Shown: positions 23,031 to 35,330 of the stretch, one piece after another
How the letters are laid out: the number at the start of each line of letters is the position of its first letter
Numbering within the stretch: the stretch's first letter is position 1
NCBI RefSeq assembly: GCF_958979055.1
Contig: NC_084889.1
Span: 4,976,761 to 5,040,760 of the forward strand
Direction of reading: 5' to 3'
Source: Alnus glutinosa
Taxonomy: Eukaryota; Streptophyta; Magnoliopsida; Fagales; Betulaceae
Length of the DNA: 64,000 bases
Notes under the pieces: model-generated
The model's database searches: none
The model's input: the letters and a program-made list of their open reading frames with translations, nothing else
What the model was told of the DNA's origin: nothing
Program-made: the position numbers and the translations under genes

Positions 23031-23204
23031 TCTCTCGGGATCCGGATCCTCTCAAGTTCTAATGAACTGGAGAAGCCAGTTCATGATTAGGATCTCTTTA
23101 AAGAGATCTAAGGCCAAAAAGGTGTCACATTATCAAACTTAAAAGACAGAAAAGTTAACGCCAATTGTTAACGTTTAGACTGAGTTACATTTCTTTCATT
23201 CAAT

Positions 23205-23583
23205 CAGCACCTTGAGGGCAAGGTGCTTAAAAGGGGAAGGTAATATCACAAGTAGTCCAGCGCCAGCTCATGCAGTGATGGCATGGAGGGTATGGGGTGT
23301 AAATAGTATTCTGTTAGTTGGTTTTGGTTTCCAAATTCTGTTAGGATGCGAGGCTATTGTGGGAGGGACGGTATTGAGAGAATCTTGTATAAATGGGGAG
23401 AAGGGTGAGAGAGAGGGCATTCATCTTGTAATTCAGTCTTAGACTGTAAGGAGGAAGAACACCTCGAATGTTCATGGAGGTCAGGCACCTCGAATGCCTA
23501 TTTCTATGTTTTCTTAATTTTTCAGTAAAGTGTTCCTTATTCAATTCCATTTTCTTCTTCGCCCTTAATCCAAATTCCGTAAC
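23205..23583 (+). mobile_element. LTR-retrotransposon 3'-end fragment
   Basis: The sequence 'caccttgagggcaaggtgctt' followed by a purine-rich stretch resembles the end of Ty3/Gypsy polyproteins of Reina type. The following 340 bp contain a TATA-like TATAAATGG (23388) and end ...CCGTAACA, like an LTR. The upstream LTR edge is not certain and there is no pol coding left. It lies directly upstream of the PPR-DYW pseudogene. Confidence 0.45.
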
Positions 23584-23681
23584 AAGAAACTCACTTGTTA
23601 CAAATTGACAAGAAATGTTCTGTGATTTCTCTACAACATGCCACCCCGCCATCTCAAATTTCCCGTCGTCGCTCCACTAGC

Positions 23682-26269
23682 ATGCTCCTCTCTTTCTTCC
23701 TTCATATAAAACCAAGGGCACCGCTTGTATTCAATCCCTTCACAACCGTTTTGCTATTCTCTACTACCAGTGCTACGCCCACAGTTCCTCTCATCACAGA
23801 CACGCTATTCAAACAATGCAAGACCTCAGTCCAAGCCAAGCTCCTCCATCAACAGATCTTGGTCCAGGGCCTCACAGTCACAGACATGGCCACAGACCTC
23901 ATCCACACCTACATAGCCTGCGACGCTCCCGGGCAGGCCGTTTCGTTGCTCGAGCACCTTGCTCCGTTGCATTTCACCGTGTTCTGGTGGAACGTGCTGA
24001 TACAATGGGGGCCGTGCGTCGTAGGTTTCTTGAGGAGGTGCTTGGTTTGTACAGAAGAATGCAGAGACTTGGGTGGAAGCTTGACCACTACACCTTCCCT
24101 TTTGTGCTCAAAGCTTGTGGCGAGCTTCCATCGTTTCGTCGAGGGGCTTCGATCCATGTCGTGGTGTGCGCAAATGGGTTTAAGTCCAATGTATTTGTTT
24201 GTAACGTTGTGGTGGCAATGTATGGAAGGTGTGGTGCGTTGGATGAGGCGCGCTGGGTGTTTGATGATTTGTGCGAGAGAGGGATAGGTGATGTGGTTTC
24301 ATGGAATTCGATTGTGGCTGCTTATGTACAAGGTGGTGATGCTAGGAATGCACTCAAAATGTTCGATAATATGACTGATGATCGTGGAATCTGCCCTGAT
24401 GCTGTCAGCATTGTGAATATTCTTCCAGCTTGTGCTTCGGTAGGTGCATGGTTGCAGGGTAAGGAGGTTCACGGGTTTGCGTTTAGGAGTGGGTTGGCTG
24501 AGGATGTGTTTGTGGGTAATGCTCTAGTGGACATGAATGCCAAATGTGGGATGATGGATGAAGCAAACAAGGTTTTTGACCGGATGATGGTGAAGGATGT
24601 GGTTTCTTGGAATGCTATGGTAACTGGATACTCTAAGATTGGTAGATTTGAGGATGTTCTTGCTCTGTTTTAGAAGACGCGGGAGGAGAAGATTCAGTTG
24701 GAAGTCATGACTTGGAGTGCGGTGATTGCCGGGTATGCTCAGAGGGGGCATGGTTATGAGTCATTGGATGTGTTTCGGCAAATGCGAGTCTGTGGGTCAG
24801 ACCCGAATGTTGTTACTCTGGTGTCTCTTCTTTCATGTTGTGCTTCTGTGGGAGCATTGCTTCATAGAAAAGAGATTCATTGTTATGCCACAAAATGTAT
24901 TCTCAATCGAAAGGGAAGTCATCCCATGGAAGATCTAATGGTAATTAATGGTCTAATTGACATGTATGCTAAGTGCAAAAGTATCGAAGTAGCACGAATG
25001 ATGTTTGATTCAATAGCACCAGAGGGTAGGGATGTGGTAACTTGGATTGTCATGATTGGTGGGTATGCCCAGCATGGAGAAGCCAATGATGCACTGGAGC
25101 TTTTCTCCAAGATGCTTGGACAAGAGAATTTGTTAATGCCAAATGCTTCTACGATAGCTTGTGCTCTGGTCGCTTGTTCTCGCTTGGGTGCCCTGAGGTT
25201 TGGTAAACAAATTCATGCTTACGTGTTACGCAATTAGTATGAGTCTATGATGGTGTTTGTAGCTAATTGCCTCGTAGATATGTATTCCAAATCTGGAGAC
25301 ATTGATGCTGCTCGAGTTGTGTTTGATAACATGAAGCAGAGGAATGCCGTTTCTTGGACATCTTTATTGACAGGTTATGGCATGCATGGTCATGGAGAAG
25401 AAGCTCTCCAGATTTTTTATGAGATGAGGAGAGTAGGGTGGGAGCCTGATGGCGTGACCTTGGTTGTAGTTCTTTATGCTTGCAGCCATACCGGAATGGT
25501 CGAGTGGGGAATGAACTACTTCAATGGCATGACCGAGGAATTTGGGGTTGTTCATGGAGTGGAACACTATGCTTGCATGGTTGACCTTTTGGGTCATGCC
25601 GGTCGCCTGGACGAGGCCCTGAAACTTGTCGAAGGCATGCCATTGGAGCCTACCCCGATTGTGTGGGTGGCGTTGCTTAGTGCTTGCAGGATCCATCAAA
25701 ATGTTAAACTTGCAGAATATGCTGCAAATTGATTGTCAGAATTGGAGTTGGAGAATGATGGGACATATAATTTGCTTTCAAACATATATGCCAATGCCAG
25801 GCATTGGAAAGATGTGGCCAGAATAAGATCTTTGATGAAACACATAGGGATCAAGAAGAGGCCTGGTTGTAGTTGGGTCCAAGGAAAGAAAGGCATTGCA
25901 ACCTTCTTTGTGGGGGACAGGTCTTATCCTCAGTCTCAACAGATATATGAGATCCTTGCAGATGTAATTCAACGTATCAAAGCTATGGGGAATGTTCCTG
26001 AGACGAGCTTTGCTCTTCATGATGTGGACGATGAGGAGAAGGGTGTCATTCTTTTTGAACATAGTGAGAAGTTGGTGCTTGCATATGGCATCCTTACATC
26101 ACCTGCAGGGGCACCTATCCAAATCACCAAGAACTTGTGCGTATGTGGTGATTGCCACACTGCAATTGCCTACATATCCAAGATCTTTGACCATGAAATT
26201 ATCTTGAGAGACTCAAGCCGCTTCCATCATTTCAGGAAAAGATCCTGCTCCTGCAGAGGCTATTGGTGA
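23682..26269 (+). pseudogene. PPR-DYW protein pseudogene, near full length (At5g16860-like)
   Basis: PLS-class PPR proteins of the DYW group edit organellar RNA. The frame starts at 23682 (MLLSFFLHIKPR) with a likely organelle-targeting N-terminus. It continues through many PPR motifs (VSWNSIVAAYVQGGD, VVSWNAMVTGYSKIG, VTWIVMIGGYAQHGEAND, AVSWTSLLTGYGMHGHGEEA) and E motifs. The DYW deaminase has the HSE zinc motif (HSEKLVLAYGIL), CVCGDCH and the terminal CSCRGYW. The total is about 860 codons, the normal length. It is broken by a frameshift near 23998-24011 (G-run) and three in-frame stops: TAG 24671-24673, TAG 25235-25237 and TGA 25730-25732. The last two are compatible with C-to-T changes of Gln and Arg codons. 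No introns are seen. The low number of lesions indicates recent decay. Confidence 0.9.
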
Positions 26270-26439
26270 TAACTGAATTATCATTTTTTATTTATTCTAT
26301 GGCAATGGAAAGTGGTATTGAGATTAGAGGGCTCTTAGGTGTACAACAATCCTTATGTGTAATGATATTTCAACATTTTTTTAATCATTAACCATATAGT
26401 TTGAAAAAAAAAAAAAAAAAAGGGTCTCCTAGACAAAAA

Positions 26440-27345
26440 AAAAAAAAATCCTAGATTAAAAAAGTCTTCGAGACAAAAAATTTCCAAGTTTGACATGAGT
26501 CTCCGAGACAAAAAATTTTCCGAGACTAAAAAAGACTCTGAGACGAAAAAAATTTTGGGACTAAAAAAGTTTTTGAGACGAAAAGTTTTCCAAGTCTGAA
26601 AAAAGCCTACGAGACAAAAAAAGTCTCCAAGACAAAAATTTTCGAAACTAAAAAAGTTTCTGAGATGAAAATTTTTCGAAGTAAAAAAAAGTCTCCGAGA
26701 CAAAAAAATTTCTAAGTTTGAAATAAGTCTTCGAGACAAAATTTTCCGAGACTAAAAAAGTTTTCGAGACGAAAAGTTTTCCAAGTCTGAAAAAGTCACT
26801 GAGACAACAAATTTTCCGAGACTAGAAAAGTCTCCAAGACAAAAAATTTTCCGAAACTAAAAAAGTTTCCGAGACGAAAATTTTGCCAAGTCTAAAAAAG
26901 TCTCCGAGACAAAAAATTTTCCAAGTTTGAAATAAGTCTTCGAGACAAAAAAATTTCCGAGACTAAAAAGTTTTTGAGACGAAAATTTTTCCAAGTATGA
27001 AAAAGTTCCCATGACAAAAAATTTCCTGAGAAAAAAGTTTCTGAGACGAAAAATTTTCCAAGACAAAAAATTTTCCAAGTATGAAATAAGTCTCCGAGAC
27101 AAATAAAATTTCCGAGACTAAAAAAGTTTTCGAGACGAAAAGTTTTCCAAGTTAGAAAAAGTCTTTGAGACAAAAAAATTTCTGAGACTAAAAAAGTCTC
27201 TGAGACAAATTTTTCCGAGACAAAAAATTTCCCGAGACTAAAAAAGTTTCCGAGACGAAAAATTTTCCAAGTCTGAAAAATGCCTCCGAGAAAAAAAGTT
27301 TCTGAGACGAAATTTTTTCCAAATCTGAGCAAAATTCTGAGGCAA
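26440..27345. repeat. Minisatellite array, about 0.9 kb
   Basis: Imperfect tandem copies of an approximately 30-35-bp motif (AAAGTCTCCGAGACAAAAAA, then TTTTCCAAGTCTG or TTTTCCGAGACT). Variants alternate so that a higher-order period of about 100 bp is visible. GTCTC..GAGAC gives each unit a small dyad. The minus-strand open frames inside (SRRLISNLE-type) are by-products of the repeat. Confidence 0.9.
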
Positions 27346-27748
27346 AAACAGGAAATTTCCCCCGAGGCCGAGATAGCTTGAGTATCCCGAATAGAAGATT
27401 GTCAAATAAAAAAGATTGATGTATTGACGCAGCTAGGAGATCTTCCAATTTGTCAACGGCCAGAGAAAGGCTCCATCTGCGAACAGCTTCAAGCATTCAA
27501 AATTACTACCACATGCAAAGTGAAATCTTCTACACTTAGTCTCCATTGAGATTTCAAGTACTAAAGTTACAAGCACAAGGGGGTAAAAGCTATGCCGCTT
27601 GCTAGACACTTCGACAACCATGGTCTCCACAAGCGTTTGACCATCAACATTAAATCCTCATTATCAACCGACAAAAATAGTCCCATCCGTAGAAGATTCC
27701 CAATGCCCGACTAGTTGGACAAATCAGCCAATGGGAATCGGGGGGTAT
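27346..27748. other. Unassigned
   Basis: No gene or clear repeat. It borders the minisatellite and the LTR-like fragment and may belong to the retroelement that supplied the latter. Confidence 0.3.
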
Positions 27749-28257
27749 CTGTTGGGGAAATTATCATCCCCTAGGCAAATGGGCCTATACCCGAACCAGG
27801 GCCCAGTTGATCTTGCTGGCCCAACTTGACGCTCTCAGTCACTAGAATTTAACAAAATCCTATATAACACTTGAAGGCTATATTTGCAACACATAGGATA
27901 AGATACATGATTCAAATATCCTATGAAGAGTAAGTGTCCCACTCTCCCACTCAACCTCTATCTCATCTCACCAAGGGTCCCACTCAGCCATGACATGAAG
28001 GTGGAACAATACGGTTGATAACTATGTGTCTATAAATAGGCTGCTACCCTAGGTACAAAATACACTCTGATGATATACAGAAAATATATTAAACTCTCGA
28101 CTCTCAATGCTCTCCAAAATGACCCACTAACTTAGGCATCGGAGAGGGGACGTCGGGAGACCCCCCCCTCTGACGCATTGTTTGTTCTTCTTTGCAGATT
28201 ACGAAGAACACGACGAATCAAAGATCTACACGTCACCAGACTAAAAACTGTTCTAAC
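27749..28257 (+). mobile_element. Gypsy-type LTR-like fragment
   Basis: It begins TGTTGGGGAAATTATC and has TATAAATAGG (28032), the motif 'actaacttaggcatcggagagg' and a T-rich 'cttctttgcag' near 28190. These features recur in Ty3/Gypsy LTRs of dicots. The right limit (ctgttctaaca) is a guess, because no matching 5-bp duplication was found. No internal region remains. Confidence 0.55.
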
Positions 28258-28344
28258 ATCACCCAACCCCAAGAAAAAGAAAACAAAAACGCTTGTGGAC
28301 AATAAGTGTGATGCCTGCTTATTCAATCCCTATGAGTTTCCTAA

Positions 28345-29613
28345 TGATGTGTGTTTTAAATAGTACTCGCAAGTGCACGAATCGTTTTGCAATATAGTGT
28401 TATGCAAGTGCGAGGTCGATCCCACAGGGAAATGGTCAAATATTGGTATCTTGCTTAATCAACCTCATTTTAACCTAGTTCCAAAGGTTTGAGACTTGAT
28501 TCAAGAACAAAAGACTAAATGAAAGAGATGTAATGAAATATGTAAAATAAAATGAACTAAGGTTAAGGAATCCACCAAACCAAATCCTACAACTCACACT
28601 CTTGGTTTCCACTTGAACACCCAAAGAATATTAAGCTTAGGGTGTTATTCAAGTTTCTTAACCATAAACCCAAGGACCATTAAATGAATCCAACACATTG
28701 ACAAATCACAAAGAGTACCGATTGAAATCAAAACATTCAATGTATCATTCAATCACAATGGATATCATCATTCGAACCGATAAAACAATGTATTGGTCGG
28801 TTGAAACACATAAAATGTCCTCTAACCACCACTAACCACATTCATTGCAAAAGATGAAGCATTAAATGAATGGAACTTGAACAACTAAAATGATATATCA
28901 TTAAATGTGCAAGTGGTACAGCAAGGTTGTGAGTGTCATCAATGGAAAGGTTTCATCCTCAACCCTAGTTGAGGTTACTAGCCTTCCATGACTAAGAACA
29001 CCACAATAAAATGATGAACAACCATGGAAATGAAAGAAAAACTCTACAAAGAGAAAGTATTCTGAAAATAAACTACTGAATTACACTACAATAAGCACGA
29101 AATTAAAACTAACTACAGAGTTTCTGCTCTATCCTACTCTCTCCACCACTCTCTCAACAAGGGGATGGCTATGGCTTTTATAGAAGAAAGCCATGGCAAG
29201 AAATGACTCATCTACCCTCCTCTAGGGTTCTTCTGCAGCTAGAGACAACCCCAAACACGAAACCAGCGTGTTCTGCAGCGGAAATCAGAGGGAGGACTGC
29301 TTTTTGGTTTCTGATTGGGCGTTCTGGCGCGCTCTGCAAAAGCAGTTTCTGAGAAAATTCGATCGATCGACTTTTATTTCGATCGATCGACTTCGGGCAA
29401 ATATTTGATCGATCGAATTTTAAGTTCGATCGATCGACTTTTTAGGATCTCCGAATTTCCAGCTATTTCCTTATGAAATTTGTCATTCCTCTCTTATTGT
29501 CCTACAGAAACAGAAAACACAAAAACTAACCAAAACATTAGAAAAATAACAAGGCTAAAGGTCTAACTAGTGCAAATCAAGGGGTCCAAATACACAATAT
29601 TTGGCACTCATCA
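28345..29613 (-). mobile_element. Solo LTR, 1269 bp
   Basis: TGATG..CATCA ends are flanked by an exact 5-bp duplication CCTAA (28340-28344 and 29614-29618). Joining the flanks across the element restores one contiguous sequence. A minus-strand TATAAAAG lies at 29175-29182, so transcription would run leftward. The interior includes four GATCGATCGA blocks at 29350-29450 and no coding. This fits recombination between the LTRs of a former element. Confidence 0.8.
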
Positions 29614-29832
29614 CCTAACCTTTGAGGATTGGATTTTCCCATTTTGGCTAACATTATCTCAACCATCATTATTGGTGGTTGTCCTCGACAACATTTTCTT
29701 CAATCAATTAACAAGTGAGACTTCTCACGTACACCATTCAATATTACAACTGATAAATTGCTGAAGAGTTGTGTAACCCTTGTTGACATTTCAAAGACAA
29801 AAAGCGTGTGGATTTTTCGTAACATCCAGAGA
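29614..29832. other. Short unassigned flank
   Basis: The last part (taacatccagagaaat) resembles the sequence at 3771 and 32978 inside the duplication. Confidence 0.3.
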
Positions 29833-31323
29833 AATCTCAGTTTAGGAGCCCACTAGATTAGCAAAGAAAAAGAGGACTATAAGCCAAAGAAAAGAAGCAT
29901 GCAGCCACAGGATACATGATAATAAAGAAAAAGGCAGACTATTAAATCTCGATCTTACTCTATTCATCTATTTTATTTTTTGTTTTATTTAATCAATATA
30001 TATAATGTTTCATCTTATTTATTGACCTTGTACCCTAGGATATCTATTTAGTTTAATAAAAAGAAGCTACAAAAGGAAACTAGGTATTGAGTTCGATCAA
30101 CAACAATTGGAAAAAAAAAAAAAAAAAAAAAAAATCCTGAGAGAGAAAGGTGTCCTCTTTTAATGGAATATATGGAATAAATTCATAATTTGAGCTCAAA
30201 TATTTTGTAATCTAAATTTTCGCCGCTCTTTATTTTGGGTAGTTTTGGAGGGAGATTTTCAATTAGTTTAAAGTGTAAACTGATGCAAAAGCAATAAAAG
30301 TGATTGAAAAGCTGTGTTATTTAATTCACAAATCAACACAAGCATTTATAATAAAAGCTAAATTGTTGTTGAACTAAAACCAAAAAAAAAAAACCTGCCT
30401 TCTCACTACAAGCATGATCCCCTTATAACAATGCTACAAGCTTAAAAAGGCAAGAAATTAGCTCTAACCTAATCTGAACCAAATCGCATAAAGATAAAAA
30501 TTAAGATCACAAAGTGAACCAAATTGAGAAAGAACTCGAAATGGATGGAATTGATTTGTTGCCAAAATTAAAAGATCGCTCAAATTATTTTGCATCAGAT
30601 GGATCCGCTCAAACGGACTTCTAGCGAATCATTCTGTCTTGATTTAGCTAGAGCCAACTTCTATCGGACTTTTAGCAAACCATTTTGTCCTTACTTGGCT
30701 CGAGCCAACTTTTAACAAACTTTTAGCAGAGTTCAAGCTAACTTCTAGCAGAGGGTTCTACACGCCCCATTTGTCCTACAATGGTCTCTTCCACTTCAAA
30801 AAGGCTTGTCCTCAAATTATAATTTGGTTAAGGTGGCCTATCCATCTAGAGAAATGTATTGTGGGGAATTTTCATACTATCTAGAGAAATATATCAGAAA
30901 TGACAAAAACTTTAGTTGTGTTGGGTATTTAATATTGGCAAATTCGGTGTCAAAACTTATTTGTTTTATTCAAGAAAGGAAAGAGCCAAATAAGAAAGAA
31001 TATTGCAGAGTATTCCTCAAGAAAAAGGAAAAAGCCAAGAAAGAAAGAATATTACTGAATATTCTTTAAGAAAATGAAAGAGCTGAGTGGTGAAAATATT
31101 GCAGAATATTAATCAAGAAATGAAAGATTTGTGATGTGAAAAATATTCTGCATAATTAATTGTTCCTAATTGATTGTAATTCTGTTTTGACAAAAACGCT
31201 TCCATATCAGGGATTTTTCATAACAAGGATTTCCTTAATAGAGACACCATAATTTCTAAAGAGCTTCCAGAAGATTATTTGCAGAATATATTTTTCAATA
31301 TGGAAAGGACTGATCATAACAAG

Positions 31324-31589
31324 TAGGGGTGGGCATGGGTTGGAGGGGTCGGGTTTCAGCCTTTTGGCTATTTCTGTGTGGGCGGGGCGTTGCAAGTATC
31401 TACTTAAAATCTTGAACATTTCATTTAAACTGAAGAACAAACTACTATACTTTTGTTTCTTTGTACCTTTTAATGGATCTTAAAACCAAAGAACAAAATA
31501 CCAAGCATGTTACAAACTTACAAGAAAGATCGAATACCAGTTAACAATTATTGCATAATATAAACTTAAGTCGGTTGTACTAGTAACAA

Positions 31590-31643
<54 letters not shown>

Positions 31644-32029
31644 GTGAAGAACCCATTTCAACCGTATAAGGAGTTTCTAGAACTGGAAGCCAAAGGGTTG
31701 GAATTGGAAAAGACTGTACGAGTGTATGACACCAAGCTGGAAGGTTGGAATTGGAAAGTGAAGCACCTTCTACGGGAGGGGTGCCCTGTTTGGAGTCTTG
31801 GAGAAACAATGCAAAAGGTTAGGGTTTGAGAAAAATAAGCATTTATATCAACGCTAACCTCGGGCCGTGGCGGGTTTGCGGGTAGGGAAAATCAGATTAA
31901 TTTTCGCAAACCGCCCCGTGGTGCTCGGTTTTGAAGTAAAATAGCTTGTGTGAACTTTATAACATGAGATATCCACAAATTTCGGGGCGGGGCTGGTATG
32001 CGGGTTCAGGCGAGTTATGCCCACTCCTA
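31324..32029. mobile_element. hAT-type non-autonomous element (copy B)
   Basis: Inverted ends TAGGGGTGGGCA / TGCCCACTCCTA, flanked by ATAACAAG (31316-31323) and AGAACAAG (32030-32037), the 8-bp target duplication with one change. It contains the GA microsatellite and an open stretch EFLELEAKGLELEKTVRVYD (31644-31829) that might be a captured exon of unknown source. Confidence 0.75.
31594..31641 (+). repeat. (GA)n microsatellite
   Basis: About 24 GA units. Copy A has only a few units at the same place. Confidence 0.95.
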
Positions 32030-32099
32030 AGAACAAGTATCTACACAAAATATCACTAAGAATGAAAGGTCTTTGTGAAAGAATTATTTCTGGAGATTT

Positions 32100-32960
32100 T
32101 ATAGCTCAGAAAGTTGGTTTTCCATAGATACCATTCGGACGCCCAGTTGCTAGATTCCGGACGCTCAACTTAGAGACTTAGAGTCCTATGAAGGTCCGAA
32201 CATTGCAGCAGACAATGAAGTCAGTAGCTCAAGGTTCGGAAGCCGTCTGGACGGGCCTAGCGAACGCTGAAGTCAATAAGTTCCCATCAGCAAGGAGTCC
32301 AAACGCTACTTTATGCAACCGTCCGGACGCTAGGGTTTCCAGGTCTGGACGCGCTTCAGAGTTTTATGAAGTTTTAGTTGCAAGCTTGGACGCCTAGAAG
32401 CCATGTCCTGATGCCGCCTATGCAAATTCAAGTTTGAGTAGAATTAGGATTTCAGAAGCCTATTTAAAGATGCTCATAGGTTATGTAATTTAAAAGAAGA
32501 ATTCCATAGTAGAATTCTCATTGTTCTAAAATAGCGTGTTTAGGCAGAAATTGTTAGATATACTAACTCTCTTAGAGTTTTATATTTGTTGTGTTATAAT
32601 CAATCGTTTGAAGTCTAACTTAGAGAGGAGCTCTAAGCTAAAAGAATCCATTAAAGAACTCTTCAGACATGAGGTCTGGTTGAAAGGCGTTCACGTATAG
32701 GTACGTGTCAGAGTTAAAGGTACGACTACTGCATTGGGTTATGTGAATACGACTGCTTTGTAACTAGCTATTTATTTTGTTAGTGAATTTCCTGGGTTTG
32801 GCTGTCCCAGAGTGATTTTTCTCTTTAATACAAAAAATTTTCACTTCGTAACCAAAATATCTGTGTTCTTTACGTTTTCGCATTTTATATTTTGGTTGCA
32901 TGTTTAGTTGTGATTACACAAACTTTAGGAGTCATATTTTATTTTCAAGCTGGACTCTTT
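32100..32960 (+). repeat. Copia-LTR-like segment (copy B)
   Basis: The uninterrupted counterpart of 2280-3760, with the empty Cassandra target near 32657 (cattaaagaactcttcag). Limits are not defined. Confidence 0.4.
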
Positions 32961-33816
32961 AGTATCATGTGAAATTTTCATAGCATCCAGAGAAATGTGA
33001 CCACTTCATGATCCACTAGAAATAGCCAGGAAAAATAGGACTACAAGACAAAGAAAAGAAGCAGCTAAGAAAAGTCCTCTTATGTTTTGCTGTAGGTTCA
33101 AGATGTTAGACAGGTATTAATCATCCAAATATCCATTTGCTTGATACTTTACATACATGTCCACCAAACAATAACCATCACAAGCATTCAAACCCAATCC
33201 CACCCGAGCAACCTAAAAGAATACATTTGCTATCCATATATAGGGCAATTCTAGCTACTCACAAGCTGACAAAACTCCGCTTAAAGTAAACCAATATGGC
33301 ACTTACCCACTCAAAATCATATTTAATTACAAATCTATTGCCTTTCTTGGGTACCCCAATTGCATGAATTAAATTATCATCGAATTCCAAGTAACTACAT
33401 TCTTCTCTGGTATTTTCTCACACATCTTGGAGATGTTTGGTAAGTAATTGTGTAAACACTTGCTTGCCAAACTAGTCCCTTATGAGCCAAAATTTATATC
33501 TTGTCATAAGCATATTAATCAATGCATGCATACTTGACACATACATTAGACCCAAAAGCTTTTTATGGTGACTTTAAATATTTAATCATTGTCTTAACAT
33601 TCTATGCTTCCAAAGCTTTCAAGAAAACAACAGCTAAAATTATTTGTTGGCCTCCACATTCAAAAAAAAAAGTTTATGAATATCAACAATATTATCTCCA
33701 AATGACAAGGATTTGTCAAAGCCAATATGCCAAATTCACAAGGCAGAGGATGTTATTTATTATATACCACTTCAAGCGAGACAATAAGAATTAAATCACA
33801 TGAACCATGGTGAATA

Positions 33817-34292
33817 TAGGGGTGAAAAGATAGTTACGAATAGCGGTTATTGTTTTTAACCACTAACTGTAACTGTCTTAGGTGATTATTCTATTTTTAT
33901 AACTGCCACGCCTTAGGCCGTTAACCGTTATTAAAATTTATAACCGCACCGTATAACCGCTTTTAAATTTGAGCATTTTGAGCCTATTTTTGAGTGTTGG
34001 GTCATCATTGGACATCTTTTGGGGTTTATTTTAGATTTTTTTTTGCTTTTTCTTTTTTTGCTGAATGTATGGTGTCATTTAAAACTTCATATGAAATGAT
34101 GTGTTTTGTGTGTGCGTGTGTATATATATATAGGTATGTGGTTAGCAGTTGCTAACTTCCTCCACCTACCCGTAAACCGCTAACCGCCCCACCCTAGGCA
34201 GTTAACTATTTTTTCCAATCACTTACCAAAGCAGTTAGACTGTTAATTAATAGTTAATAAACGATTATTAATCACCTGCCTTTTCACATTTA
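33817..34292. mobile_element. hAT-like MITE (copy B)
   Basis: It starts TAGGGGTGAAAAG, and the right end reads CTTTTCACATTTA, an imperfect inverse. Interior motifs aaccgttaaccg occur on both strands. No 8-bp duplication could be confirmed. Confidence 0.5.
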
Positions 34293-34432
34293 CGAAGCAC
34301 ATGTTCTGTTTTTGGGACATAATCTACTTATATTAGTTTTTGGCCAAGCTCCTCTAATCTTCCTTTTCATTTTTTTTAGTTGATCCATATCTATTCTGGA
34401 AGGGTGTTTTTTTTATTTTTTTATTTTATTAT

Positions 34433-34438
<6 letters not shown>

Positions 34439-34491
<53 letters not shown>

Positions 34492-34541
34492 ATACATATT
34501 TGAAAATTATTTATGTTTTGAATTGTTTGTTAAAAATTTAA

Positions 34542-34592
<51 letters not shown>
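34439..34592 (+). repeat. Two (AT)n microsatellites
   Basis: AT runs at 34439-34489 and 34545-34592, separated by a short AT-rich spacer. Confidence 0.95.
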
Positions 34593-34596
<4 letters not shown>

Positions 34597-35092
34597 AAAT
34601 GTTTTCCAAATTGTTACTAAACAAGACCTTAAGTTGATGAATTACTGTAAATGTTGTTGATATTAAAAAGCCAGAAAGCCTTCCAATTAGAGTACTAGCA
34701 GCAACTTCTCTAAATCTTGTTCACTTTTATAAATGTAAGAAAAATTTCTAAAAAGGGGAAATTTCACAAAAGGGTATCAAACTATAGTGTTTTTTCAATT
34801 AAGGATACCAATGTTGCAAAACGTTTGATTAAGTGTATGAATTTATCAAAACCGTTCAATGTAGGGTATTTCGTCGCCCTCCGTTCTAAATCGATGACAG
34901 AACCCAAAACACGTGCGTTTCAGGTGATTTTTTAAGTGAAACTTTCGATTATGCCCCTCACTCCTTCGCTGGCGTTGTCCGTTTTGTCTGCTATTTTCTT
35001 GGCCTTGTTGGGAGCTAGATGAACCAAAGGACACCAAATCTCAGTGAATTACCATAAGTCACAAATTTCACGACGGTGAGCATTATCCTTGG

Positions 35093-35330
35093 GTGCTCTG
35101 CCATGCATCCTCATCCCATATGCAAGCGCTTCGCGGTCATCGCGTCTGCCAAAGAAGGACACCTCACTGGTCGAAGAGAATTCCGATCGAGCACTGGGCC
35201 CGACGGAAGCCACGCTCATTCACCGCATGGAAAGAGCTTCCCAGAGACCATGTGGAGGATGACAACGCATGGAGAAACACCAACAATAGTTTCATTGTTA
35301 GTGCATTTAACGTTAATTTTTTAATAGGCA
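35093..35330 (+). other. Coding-like fragment of unknown source inside the Pack-MULE
   Basis: Higher GC than the surroundings, with open frames on the plus strand (IPIEHWARRKPRSFTAWKEL in one frame). I do not recognise the donor. It may be a captured exon. Confidence 0.3.

Larger units (their letters stand above)
29833..34216 (+). repeat. Copy B of the long direct duplication
   Basis: It aligns with 1-5045 in the same orientation with scattered substitutions and small indels. It lacks the Cassandra element and has a GA microsatellite instead of a short gagagagat tract. The first about 90 bp (29822-29910) are also similar to 32978-33070 within the same copy, so the block has its own internal direct repeat. 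Confidence 0.9.

Noticed and set aside
26353..27332. Minus-strand proteins of the SRRLISNLE type
   Set aside because: They are translations of the tandem repeat without any other coding sign.
1..34216. Copies A and B as the two LTRs of one giant retrotransposon
   Set aside because: The interval contains unrelated genes, LINEs and other nested elements, and no primer site or polypurine tract lies next to the copies. Copy A also ends inside a MITE.
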